A DNA stretch of 64,000 nt from Nonomuraea angiospora (GTDB lineage Bacteria > Actinomycetota > Actinomycetes > Streptosporangiales > Streptosporangiaceae), in NCBI RefSeq assembly GCF_014873145.1, contig NZ_JADBEK010000001.1, positions 12,710,001 to 12,774,000 of the forward strand, in the 5' to 3' direction. The notes under the pieces are model-generated. The model saw only the letters and a list, made by a program, of their open reading frames with translations. It was not told the DNA's origin and searched no databases. The position numbers and the translations under genes were made by a program. This document shows, piece after piece, positions 8,272-16,065 of the stretch (positions are counted from its first letter, which is position 1; the number at the start of each line of letters is the position of its first letter).

Positions 8272-8871
8272 TCAGAGGGCGCCGTCGAGGGCGGCGGCGA
8301 CCAGGCGTTCGGCGTAGGCGCGATCCACCGGGTCGCCGGTGATCAGGACGCGGTAGTACAGGGCCCCGGCGAGCTGCTCCAGCAGCGTCATGGGGTCGAC
8401 GTCGGGGCGGAGCCGGCCCTCGTCGCGGGCGCGTTCGATGAGGCGGCAGGCCAGCGCGTTGCGGCGGGCGTAGACGCCGCGCTCCAGCTCGCCGACGTCG
8501 TCGTGGCGCGCGGCGGCGGCGACCAGCTCGGCCACCGTCCCCGCCGAGCGGCTGTCCTGGCCGGGCGGCAGGCCCGCGACCCGCATCCGGTTGAGCCCGG
8601 CGGCGACCTTCTCCATGTAGTCGGTGAGGTCGCGCCGGATGTCGCCGGTGTCGGTGATCTCGTCGTGGTCCTGCAGCCTGGCCACGACGGCCAGGGCGAG
8701 GTGGTCCTTGGTGGGCCAGCGGCGGTACAGCGTGGTCTTGGCGATGCCGGCCCGCTCGGCCACCTCGTCGGTGGACAGCCCGCCGTACCCGCGCCGCAGC
8801 AGCAGCTCGGTGGCCGCCTGCAGGACGCGCTCGTCGACCTCGGTGTCACGCGGCCGGCCCCGTGGACTCAT
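8272..8871 (-). CDS. TetR-family transcriptional repressor
   Basis: The 199-residue protein opens with MSPRGRPRDTEVDERVLQA and a clear TetR helix-turn-helix (STDEVAERAGIAKTTLYRRW, about residues 32-51) followed by KDHLALAVV. The remainder is a helical ligand-binding domain. An upstream in-frame ATG exists, but the chosen one at 8871 follows GGAGGAGG by five bases and gives the standard N terminus. The perfect 24-bp palindrome directly upstream is the probable operator, implying autoregulation of this gene and the cupin gene behind it. The ligand is unknown. Confidence 0.88.
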   Translation of the reverse strand: MSPRGRPRDTEVDERVLQAATELLLRRGYGGLSTDEVAERAGIAKTTLYRRWPTKDHLALAVVARLQDHDEITDTGDIRRDLTDYMEKVAAGLNRMRVAGLPPGQDSRSAGTVAELVAAAARHDDVGELERGVYARRNALACRLIERARDEGRLRPDVDPMTLLEQLAGALYYRVLITGDPVDRAYAERLVAAALDGAL

Positions 8872-9194
8872 GTGGACCTCCTCCATTTCGCTACTTGGGT
8901 AGCGAAATTCAAGGTACACCGGGGCCGCTCTTTACGCAACCTTAGTTTCGTATATACCCTCGGACCGCCTGGCCGGTGCTGTCGCCACCGTCCGATGACC
9001 TTGTGGAACAAGGCCAGCGCTCCGCCGGCGGTGAAGTCCTGGACTGACGATCCGCGCCAGGGCTGGTGCTGCCACAAGCTGTCGACGTCGACCCACTGGA
9101 CCAGTTGCTGCCCGGCCTGTACCAGGTCCAGGAGTCTCCTGGCCACAGTCGTCTTGCCGACGCCAGGAGCGCCGCCCAACATCACCGCTCGCAC
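8868..9194 (-). pseudogene. P-loop kinase-like gene, 3'-truncated remnant
   Basis: The frame starts GTG and encodes a textbook P-loop (LGGAPGVGKTTVARRL, residues about 6-21) followed by VQWVDVDSLWQHQPWR. This is the beginning of an AAA_33/kinase-type ATPase that is normally nearer 170-200 residues. After about residue 48 the sequence becomes basic and non-conserved and runs into the tetR leader, so the nucleotide-binding lid and C-terminal half are missing. I read it as a decayed gene whose 3' part was replaced by the tetR-cupin unit. Confidence 0.5.
8885..8908. promoter_or_regulatory. Perfect palindromic operator upstream of tetR
   Basis: ATTTCGCTAC and GTAGCGAAAT form perfect 10-bp arms around TTGG, lying 14 bases upstream of the TetR start codon and overlapping its leader. 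Size, symmetry and position fit a TetR-family autoregulatory operator. Confidence 0.7.
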
Positions 9195-9350
9195 CGAGGC
9201 ACAGTAGTCGCCGCGTGATCACCATCGCCAACGCTTTTCGCAGCACATTTGCGTCAGCCGGAGATCTTCCAGGCCGCAGCGCGATATGTCGCGGCCGAAC
9301 CGTGCGGAACCGTCCGTCCACCCGGAAGGACCTGTCCATCCACCTAGCTG

Positions 9351-10883
9351 TCAGACGGTGAACTCGACCCCCTGGGCCAGCGGCAGCTCGCCGGAGTAGT
9401 TGATCGTGTTCGTCGCCCGGCGCATGTAGCCGCGCCAGGCGTCCGAGCCCGACTCGCGCCCGCCGCCCGTCTCCTTCTCGCCGCCGAACGCGCCCCCGAT
9501 CTCGGCCCCGGAGGTGCCGATGTTCACGTTGACGATCCCGCAGTCGGAGCCCTCGGCCGAGACGAACAGCTCGGCCTCGGCCTGGTCGCGGGTGAAGATG
9601 CTGGACGACAGGCCCTGGGGGACCGCGTTGTTGAGCGCGATGGCCTGCTCCAGGGTGTCGTACGGCATGACGTAGAGGATCGGCGCGAACGTCTCCTGGG
9701 CCACGATCGGGGTCTGCTCCCCGATCCGCACCAGCGCGGGCTCGGCGTAGTAGGCGTCCGGGGCCTGGTCGGCGAGCCGGCGCCCGCCGCCGGCCACCAG
9801 CGTGCCGCCCTGCTCCACGGCGGCCTCCAGCGCGGCGCGCATGGCGGCGTGCGCGCGGCCGTTGACGAGCGGCCCGACCAGGGTGCCCGGCGCCATCGGG
9901 TTGCCGATCGGCAGCCGCGCGTAGGCGTCGGTGAGCCGCTCGACCAGCGCGTCCGCGACGTCGGCGTGGACGATGACGCGGCGCATGGTCGTGCACCGCT
10001 GGCCCGCCGTCCCGGCGGCCGAGAACACGATGCCGCGCGTGGCCAGGCCGAGGTTCGCGGACGGGCACACCACGGCCGCGTTGTTGCCGCCGAGCTCCAG
10101 CAGCGACCGCCCGAACCTGGCGGCGACCCGCGGCCCCACGGCGCGGCCCATGCGGGTCGAGCCGGTGGCGCTGACCAGGGCGACCCCGGGGTGGTCCACC
10201 AGCGCCTCGCCGACCTCGGGACCGCCGACGAGAACCTGGCTCAGGTACGCGGGCGCGCCGTGCTCGGCGGCGGCCCGGTCGAGCAGGGCCGCGCAGGCCA
10301 GGGCGGTCAGCGGCGCCAGCTCCGACGGCTTCCAGACGACCGGGTCGCCGCACACCAGGGCGATGGCCGTGTTCCACGACCAGACGGCGGCCGGGAAGTT
10401 GAACGCGCTGATCACGCCGACGACGCCGAGGGGGTGCCAGGTCTCCATGAGCCGGTGGCCGGGCCGCTCGGAGCTGATCGTGCGCCCGTACAGCTGGCGG
10501 GACAGGCCCACCGCGTAGTCGCAGATGTCGATCATCTCCTGGACCTCGCCGAGCGCCTCGGAGGTGATCTTCCCGACCTCCAGGCTGATCAGCGTGGCGA
10601 GGTCCGCCTTGTGCGCGGCCAGCAGCTCGCCCAGCCGCTTGACCAGCGCGCCCCGGGCCGGCGCCGGCACGGTCCGCCAGGCCAGGAACGCCTGCCTGGC
10701 CCGCTCCACGGCGGTGTCGACGGCGCCCGGGTCCACCCGGTCGACGGCGGACAGCGGGCCGCCGTTGATCGGCGAGGTCGTCGTGACGCCGCCGCCGAGC
10801 GCGTCCACGTCCACACCGCAGCGCTTGGCGGTCTCTCGTGCCGTCGCGGCCAGCTCGTCGGCGCCGGGCAGCGTGGTCACCAT
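9351..10883 (-). CDS. Aldehyde dehydrogenase, ALDH7 / aminoadipate-semialdehyde type
   Basis: The 510-residue NAD-dependent aldehyde dehydrogenase has the catalytic general base Glu263 (LLELGGNNA), nucleophile Cys297 (GTAGQRCTT), Asn162 in SAFNFPAAVWSWN and the cofactor motif WKPSE. The PLGVVGVISAFNFPAAVWSWN region and GGNNA are typical of the ALDH7 (antiquitin, AmaB) branch, which oxidises 2-aminoadipate semialdehyde to 2-aminoadipate in lysine catabolism. It is the last gene of a four-gene minus-strand series (D-2-hydroxyglutarate dehydrogenase, LysR, FAD oxidase, this gene), 13 bases after the oxidase. That context supports the lysine or pipecolate role. Confidence 0.85.
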   Translation of the reverse strand: MVTTLPGADELAATARETAKRCGVDVDALGGGVTTTSPINGGPLSAVDRVDPGAVDTAVERARQAFLAWRTVPAPARGALVKRLGELLAAHKADLATLISLEVGKITSEALGEVQEMIDICDYAVGLSRQLYGRTISSERPGHRLMETWHPLGVVGVISAFNFPAAVWSWNTAIALVCGDPVVWKPSELAPLTALACAALLDRAAAEHGAPAYLSQVLVGGPEVGEALVDHPGVALVSATGSTRMGRAVGPRVAARFGRSLLELGGNNAAVVCPSANLGLATRGIVFSAAGTAGQRCTTMRRVIVHADVADALVERLTDAYARLPIGNPMAPGTLVGPLVNGRAHAAMRAALEAAVEQGGTLVAGGGRRLADQAPDAYYAEPALVRIGEQTPIVAQETFAPILYVMPYDTLEQAIALNNAVPQGLSSSIFTRDQAEAELFVSAEGSDCGIVNVNIGTSGAEIGGAFGGEKETGGGRESGSDAWRGYMRRATNTINYSGELPLAQGVEFTV

Positions 10884-10896
10884 GAGGATCTCCTTG

Positions 10897-12051
10897 TCAG
10901 ACGATGTTGATCTCGGGCCTGGCCCCGGAAAGGGCGAAGCGGCCCGCGTCGAAGCCGGTGACGTCCACGAACGGCGTCCGGCCCAGGTAGAGGTCGCGGA
11001 CCACCTCGCCGACGGCCGGGCTCATCAGGAAGCCGTGGCCGGAGAAGCCGGTGGCGTAGATGAACCGGTCGACGCCGCGGGCGGTGCCGATGAGCGCGTT
11101 GTGGTCCGGCGTCACCTCGTAGAGCCCGGCCCAGCCGGTGGCGATGCCGGTCTCCATCAGCGCCGGGGCGCGGCGGGCCATGGCCTCGCCGAGCCTGGGC
11201 AGCCAGGCGTCGGAGCGGTCGAGCTTGAACCCCGGCGTCTCGTCCGGGTCGGACATGCCGAGGAGCAGCCCGGGGCCCTCGCGGTGGAAGTAGAACGTGG
11301 TGCCGAAGTCGATGGTGAACGCCATCGGCGGCAGATCCGCGACCGGCTCGGTGACCAGGATCTGCCGGCGCAGCGGGGTCACCGGCAGGTCGACCCCCGC
11401 CCACTCGCCGACCGGGCGTGACCAGGCGCCCGCCGCGCAGATCACCGTGTCGGTCTCGATGCGGCCGGCCTCCGTCCGGACGGCGACGATGCGGCCGTCC
11501 ACGACCTCGATGCCGGTCGCGGCGCAGTTCGGCAGCAGCCGCGCGCCCAGCCGCCGGGCCGCGCCCGCGTAGCCGAGCACCACGGACTCGGGCGTGCAGT
11601 GGCCGTCGGTGGGGGAGTAGGCGGCGGCCAGCAGCCCGTCGGTGTCGATCAGCGGCGACAGCTCCTTGGCTTCCCGGACCGGGATCATCCGGCTGGGGAC
11701 GCCGAGGTCGTTCTGGATCGCCACGTTCTTCTCGAACTCCGCGACCGACTCGGGGGAGTCGAGCAGGAACAGGTAGCCCGGCTTGTGCAGGTCGATCTCC
11801 TGCCCGAAGCGCTCGGCGAAGGTCTCGAACGTCTCCAGGCTGCGTACGGCGAGCTCGATGTTGACCCGGTCGGAGAACTGCGCGCGCACGCCGCCGGCCG
11901 CCTTGGAGGTCGAGCCGGAGCCCAGCGGCCCCTTGTCGACGAGGACCACGTCGCGCACGCCGGCCGCGGCCAGCGCGTACGCCGAGCTGACGCCCATGGC
12001 GCCGCCTCCGATGATGACCACCGACGCCCGCCCGGGCAGGTCACGTCCCAT
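10897..12051 (-). CDS. FAD-dependent amine/amino-acid oxidoreductase (DAO family)
   Basis: The 384-residue protein starts with a dinucleotide-binding motif (VVIIGGGAMGVSSAYALA) and has the DAO-family layout of sarcosine oxidase beta-like enzymes, including SGSTSKAAGGVRAQF near the flavin and a C-terminal ATGFSGHGFLMSPAVGE motif. Such enzymes oxidise secondary or primary amines of amino acids with FAD. Placed directly before the aminoadipate-semialdehyde-type dehydrogenase, a pipecolate oxidase (AmaA-like) role is plausible because oxidation and ring opening would give that aldehyde; this is inference. ATG 12051 is preceded by a GGAAGGAAG ribosome site. Confidence 0.82.
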   Translation of the reverse strand: MGRDLPGRASVVIIGGGAMGVSSAYALAAAGVRDVVLVDKGPLGSGSTSKAAGGVRAQFSDRVNIELAVRSLETFETFAERFGQEIDLHKPGYLFLLDSPESVAEFEKNVAIQNDLGVPSRMIPVREAKELSPLIDTDGLLAAAYSPTDGHCTPESVVLGYAGAARRLGARLLPNCAATGIEVVDGRIVAVRTEAGRIETDTVICAAGAWSRPVGEWAGVDLPVTPLRRQILVTEPVADLPPMAFTIDFGTTFYFHREGPGLLLGMSDPDETPGFKLDRSDAWLPRLGEAMARRAPALMETGIATGWAGLYEVTPDHNALIGTARGVDRFIYATGFSGHGFLMSPAVGEVVRDLYLGRTPFVDVTGFDAGRFALSGARPEINIV

Positions 12052-12116
12052 AGATCGGCTTCCTTCCTCACGTACCGCCTTCAGGATCGGGGATCGGACA
12101 GAGCCGGAGGAAGCGG

Positions 12117-13073
12117 TCAAGCCTCGGCATCTGTGGGTGCGGCGTAAGAAGTTCTTATGCTGCCGGGGAGGTCGTCCTCCAGCCGGGCCGCGGCCAGCCG
12201 CAGGGAGCACACGGCGCCGGTCACGGCCGGGTTGGCGCTGGCGGTCCGGTGTACGGCGGCGATGCGCCGGCGGGCCTCGACGCCGTCGAGCCTGGTCGCG
12301 ACCACGCCCTCGCCGGGCAGGTGCGCCAGCGCCGGGACGAGCGCCACGCCGAGACCGGAGCGCACGAACCCGTGGATCACGCCGTAGTCGTTGCTGCGGT
12401 AGTCGACCTGCGGTTCGTAGCCCGCCCGCGCGCACAGCCGGCGCAGGCAGGAGGCCCCGGAGGTGCCCTTCCTGGTGGACACCCACGTCTCGTGCTTGAG
12501 GTCGTCGAGCGCGACCGCCCCTGCGGTGGCCAGCGAGTGCCCCCCGGGCAGCAGGAGCAGCAGCTCCTCCGCCAGCAGCGGGAGCTCCCGCAGGTCGCGC
12601 GGCCAGGCGCGGGGCACCAGGTCGTAGCGGTAGACCAGGGCCAGGTCGAGCTCGCCCGCCCGGACCAGCGGGATCAGCTCGTCGGGCTCCCCCTCGTCGA
12701 GCAGGGTCTCCACCGCCGGATGCGTCTGCGCGTACGCGGCCAGGGCGATCGGCAGCAGCCGCTGGCTCGCGGTGGGGAAGCTGCCCAGCCGCAGCCGCCC
12801 GATCGTCCCCTCGGACATGCCGCGGACGTCCTCCTCCAGCGCGTCCAGCGCGGCCAGCGCCTCGTACGCCCGCAGCACCAGATACCGGGCGGCCGGCGTC
12901 GGCGTGATCGTCTGGGCGCCGCGCTCGAACAGCGGCATCCTGACCGCCCGCTCCAGCGCCGCGATCTGCTGCGAGACCGCGGACCCCGTGTAGCCGAGCC
13001 GCCGGGCCGCGGCGGCGAACGAGCCCGCGTTCAGCACGGCGGTCAGCGTCCGCAGGTGGAGCGGGTTGAGCAT
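12117..13073 (-). CDS. LysR-family transcriptional regulator
   Basis: The 318-residue protein has the N-terminal LysR winged helix (FAAAARRLGYTGSAVSQQIA, about residues 19-38), the linker helix, and a two-lobed effector domain (LDLALVYRY; ASCLRRLCARAGYEP). It sits inside the catabolic operon, 9 bases after the dehydrogenase and 65 bases before the oxidase, so it probably senses a pathway intermediate. Its position within rather than divergent from the target genes is a little unusual for LysR proteins. The effector is unknown. Confidence 0.87.
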   Translation of the reverse strand: MLNPLHLRTLTAVLNAGSFAAAARRLGYTGSAVSQQIAALERAVRMPLFERGAQTITPTPAARYLVLRAYEALAALDALEEDVRGMSEGTIGRLRLGSFPTASQRLLPIALAAYAQTHPAVETLLDEGEPDELIPLVRAGELDLALVYRYDLVPRAWPRDLRELPLLAEELLLLLPGGHSLATAGAVALDDLKHETWVSTRKGTSGASCLRRLCARAGYEPQVDYRSNDYGVIHGFVRSGLGVALVPALAHLPGEGVVATRLDGVEARRRIAAVHRTASANPAVTGAVCSLRLAAARLEDDLPGSIRTSYAAPTDAEA

Positions 13074-13082
13074 AAGCAGACC

Positions 13083-15998
13083 TTACGGCAGCCGGTCGGC
13101 GAGGAGCTGGGCCAGGTGGGTGCCCCGCCGGGCCGACAGATCGGCGATCTGGGTGCGGCAGGAGAACCCGTCGGCGAGCACCGCCGTCCCCGGCGCGGCC
13201 TCCCGGATCGCCGGGAGCAACTGGTGCTCGGCCACCGCCACGGACACGTCGTAGTGCCCCTTCTCGACGCCGAAGTTGCCCGCCAGCCCGCAGCACCCGC
13301 CCAGCCGGCTCACCTGGGCGCCCGCCTCCCGCAGCAGCCGCAGGTCCTGCTCCCAGCCCATGACGGCGTGGTGGTGGCAGTGCGGCTGGGCCACCACCGT
13401 CACCCCGTCGAGCGCGGGCGGCCGCCAGCCGGGCGTGCCGGACAGCAGCTCGGCCAGCGTGCGGGTCATGCGCGCCACCGGCCCGGCCACCGCCTCGTCC
13501 AGGAGCTCCAGCGCGTCCGAGCGCAGCACCGCCGTGCACGACGGCTCCATCCCCACGATCGGCACGCCCTGCCCGGCGGCCTCGGCCAGCTCGGCGACCG
13601 TGCGGCCCAGGATGGCCCGGGCCGCGTCCAGCTGGCCGGTGGAGATCCACGTGAGGGCGCAGCACTGGCGGCGCTCGCTGATCCGCGGCCGGTAGCCGGC
13701 GGCCTCCAGCACCTTCACGGTCGCCCGGCCGATCTCCGGCGCGAAATGGTCGGTGAAGGTGTCGACGAACAACATCACCGGCCTGCCCTCCTCCTCCCTC
13801 CGCCCGCCGTCCGTCGACCCCCGCCTGCCCTTCGCCGGCCGCCGCCGCTCGAACCAGGCCCGGAACGTCTCCGGCGCGAACTCCGGGAGCCCGCGCCGCC
13901 GGTCCACCCCGGCCAGCGCCGGCAGCCCCGGCACCCGCATGAGCGCGTTCGCCGCCCGCGGCATCCTGCTCGCCAGCCGCGCCCAGCGCGGCAGCCGCCC
14001 CAGGGAGTAGTGCGTGAGCGGGCGGACACGGCCCTTGTAGGTCTGGTGGAGCACCTCGGACTTGTACGCGGCCATGTCGATCCCCGTCGGGCAGTCCGAG
14101 GCGCAGCCCTTGCAGGACAGGCAGAGGTCGAGCGCCTCGTGGACCTCGGGCGAGCGCCAGCCGCCGGTGACGTCCGAGCCGTTGATCATCTCCTGGAGCA
14201 CCCGGGCGCGGCCCCGGGTGGAGTCCTTCTCCTCCCTGGTGGCCAGGTAGGAGGGGCACATCACCCCGCCGGCCGCGGTGTTGTCGGCCCGGCACTTGCC
14301 CACGCCCGTGCAGCGGTGCACGGCCTGCCCGAAGTCGCCGCCGTCGTGGCGGTAGGCCAGCGCCAGGCCCGCGCGCACCGGGCGGGCGGCCGGGACGCGC
14401 AGGTCGGCGTCGAGGGGGCGGGGCCGTACGAGCACGCCGGGGTTGAGCACGTCGCCCGGGTCGAAGATCGCCTTGACCCCGGCGAACAGGTCGATCGCCG
14501 CCGGCGAGTACATGAGCGGCAGCAGCTCGCTCCGGGCGCGGCCGTCGCCGTGCTCGCCGGACAGCGAGCCGCCGTAGCCGGCGACCAGCGTGGCCGCGGT
14601 CACCAGGAAGTCCCTGAACCGCTCGCGCCCGCCCGGCCGGTCCAGCGGCACGTCGAGCCGGATGTGCAGGCAGCCGTCGCCGAAGTGCCCGTACGGCAGG
14701 CCGGTCAGGCCGTGCCCGGCCAGCAGCGCCTCGAAGTCGCGCAGGTAGCGGCCCAGCATCTCGGGCGGCACGGCGGCGTCCTCCCAGCCCGCGTGCGCCG
14801 GCCGCCCGGCGGGGCTGCGCCCCGACAGGCCCGCGCCGTCCTCACGGATGCGCCAGAGCGCCGCGGCCTCGGCCGGGTCGGTGACGATCAGGGCGTCCTC
14901 GCCGCCGGCCGCCACCCGGGTGGCCCGCTCCAGCACCTCGGCCCGGTCGTCGCCCGCGACCTCGACGAACAGCCAGGCGGCGCCGCGCGGCAGCGGCGGC
15001 ACCGCGCCGGGGCCCCGCCTCAGGCGCACCACGTCGACGATGCGCGCGTCGATGCCCTCGCAGGCCGTCGGCCGGTGCTCCAGCACCGCCGGCGCGGCGT
15101 CCCCGGCGGCGGCGATGTCGGAGTAGCCGAGCACGACCAGGGCGCGGTGCGCCGGATCGGTCACCAGCCGCACCGTCGCCTCCGTGAGCACCGCCAGCGT
15201 GCCCTCGCTGCCCACCAGCAGGCGGGCCACGTCGAACCCCCGCTCCGGCAGCAGGTGCTCCAGCGCGTATCCCGACATCTGCCGCCCGAACCGGCCGAAC
15301 TCGGTCCTGATCGTGGCCAGGTCGGCCATCACCAGGTCCCGCAACGCGGCCGGGATGCCCTGAGCGGGCAGGCCCGGCGCGGCGGAGGCACCCGGGGTGG
15401 GCAGGCTCATGGCGGCGGGAGCGCCCTGGCCGGGCAGGCCCAGTGCGGTGGGGGCGGCCTGCGCGGGCAGGTCCAGCGCGGTCCCGTCGCCGGCCACGGC
15501 CTTGAGACCGGCGACGTTGTCGGACGTGCGCCCGTAGCCGAGCGTCCTGGAGCCGCAGGCGTTGTTGCCGATCATGCCGCCGATCGTGCAGCGGGTGTGG
15601 GTGGACGGGTCGGGGCCGAACCTCAGCCCGTACGGGGCCGCCGCCCGCTGCAGGGCCGCCTGGACCACGCCCGGCTGCACCACCGCCGTGCGGGCCTCGG
15701 GGTCGACCCGCAGCACCTGGTTCAGGTGGCGGCTGAAGTCCAGCACCAGACCGGGGCCGACGGCGTTCCCGGCGACCGACGTGCCGCCGCCGCGCGCGGT
15801 GAGGGGGATCTCGTGGCGCGCGCACAGCTCGACCGCCGTCGCCACGTCCTCGGCGGATCTGGGCCGGGCCACCAGCAGCGGCGGCACCCGGTAGAGGGAG
15901 GCGTCGGAGGAGTGGAGGGCCCGCGACGTGGAGTCGTCCAGCACGTCGGTGATCCCGCGGCGGCGGAGGTCGGTCGCTAGAGCGGCTGCGCGGTCCAT
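13083..15998 (-). CDS. YdiJ-like FAD/Fe-S dehydrogenase, probable D-2-hydroxyglutarate dehydrogenase
   Basis: This large fused flavoprotein (971 residues from ATG 15998) has an FAD-binding PCMH domain (LTARGGGTSVAGNAVGPGLV; IGGMIGNNACGSRTLGYGR), an FAD-oxidase C-terminal domain (SLSGEHGDGRARSELL), a ferredoxin-like region with cysteine clusters (CTGVGKCRAD; CLSCKGCASDCPTG) and a C-terminal cysteine-rich CCG-type domain (GGCCGLAGNFG). The family oxidises D-2-hydroxyacids; E. coli YdiJ is a D-2-hydroxyglutarate dehydrogenase. Pairing with divergent hglS, whose product is D-2-hydroxyglutarate, supports that substrate. A degenerate four-unit repeat is inserted in the FAD domain. Another ATG at 16007 lies inside the operator arm; either start implies a nearly leaderless message. 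Confidence 0.83.
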   Translation of the reverse strand: MDRAAALATDLRRRGITDVLDDSTSRALHSSDASLYRVPPLLVARPRSAEDVATAVELCARHEIPLTARGGGTSVAGNAVGPGLVLDFSRHLNQVLRVDPEARTAVVQPGVVQAALQRAAAPYGLRFGPDPSTHTRCTIGGMIGNNACGSRTLGYGRTSDNVAGLKAVAGDGTALDLPAQAAPTALGLPGQGAPAAMSLPTPGASAAPGLPAQGIPAALRDLVMADLATIRTEFGRFGRQMSGYALEHLLPERGFDVARLLVGSEGTLAVLTEATVRLVTDPAHRALVVLGYSDIAAAGDAAPAVLEHRPTACEGIDARIVDVVRLRRGPGAVPPLPRGAAWLFVEVAGDDRAEVLERATRVAAGGEDALIVTDPAEAAALWRIREDGAGLSGRSPAGRPAHAGWEDAAVPPEMLGRYLRDFEALLAGHGLTGLPYGHFGDGCLHIRLDVPLDRPGGRERFRDFLVTAATLVAGYGGSLSGEHGDGRARSELLPLMYSPAAIDLFAGVKAIFDPGDVLNPGVLVRPRPLDADLRVPAARPVRAGLALAYRHDGGDFGQAVHRCTGVGKCRADNTAAGGVMCPSYLATREEKDSTRGRARVLQEMINGSDVTGGWRSPEVHEALDLCLSCKGCASDCPTGIDMAAYKSEVLHQTYKGRVRPLTHYSLGRLPRWARLASRMPRAANALMRVPGLPALAGVDRRRGLPEFAPETFRAWFERRRPAKGRRGSTDGGRREEEGRPVMLFVDTFTDHFAPEIGRATVKVLEAAGYRPRISERRQCCALTWISTGQLDAARAILGRTVAELAEAAGQGVPIVGMEPSCTAVLRSDALELLDEAVAGPVARMTRTLAELLSGTPGWRPPALDGVTVVAQPHCHHHAVMGWEQDLRLLREAGAQVSRLGGCCGLAGNFGVEKGHYDVSVAVAEHQLLPAIREAAPGTAVLADGFSCRTQIADLSARRGTHLAQLLADRLP
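15342..15470 (-). repeat. Degenerate 33-bp tandem repeat inside the dehydrogenase
   Basis: Four 11-residue units (LPAQAAPTALG, LPGQGAPAAMS, LPTPGASAAPG, LPAQGIPAAL) follow one another at exact 33-bp spacing within the FAD domain, between the conserved N-terminal part and the LRDLVMADLATI segment. The Pro/Ala/Gly-rich insert is probably a flexible surface loop. Confidence 0.7.
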
Positions 15999-16037
15999 GA
16001 GTAGCATGCTACATGCGACTCATGTAGCATGCTACTC
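15999..16037. promoter_or_regulatory. Nested perfect inverted repeat in a divergent promoter
   Basis: Arms of 17 bp (15999-16015 and 16021-16037) are perfect complements around CGACT, and each arm contains the 12-bp palindrome GTAGCATGCTAC. The two palindrome centres are 22 bp apart, about two helical turns. The element sits between the divergent dehydrogenase and hglS genes and touches the dehydrogenase start, so one bound regulator could control both directions. The FCD-type GntR regulator encoded just beyond hglS is the best candidate. Confidence 0.75.
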
Positions 16038-16065
16038 GCTTCCGGCGGCGAGGAGGGAAGGCACG

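Noticed and set aside
9195..9350. A regulatory RNA or extra gene between the kinase fragment and the aldehyde dehydrogenase
   Set aside because: 156 bases with only a weak CGCGA/TCGCG symmetry and no ORF or promoter I could support.
12249..15980. A 1243-codon open frame opposite the D-2-hydroxyglutarate dehydrogenase and LysR genes
   Set aside because: It is the antisense mirror of two well-conserved proteins, is extremely rich in Arg, Gln, Pro and Gly, and has no recognisable motif; long antisense frames are expected at this GC content.
15928..16065. Upstream extension of hglS to GTG 15928
   Set aside because: It would run antisense through the dehydrogenase start and the nested operator; ATG 16066 has a good ribosome site and matches the family N terminus.
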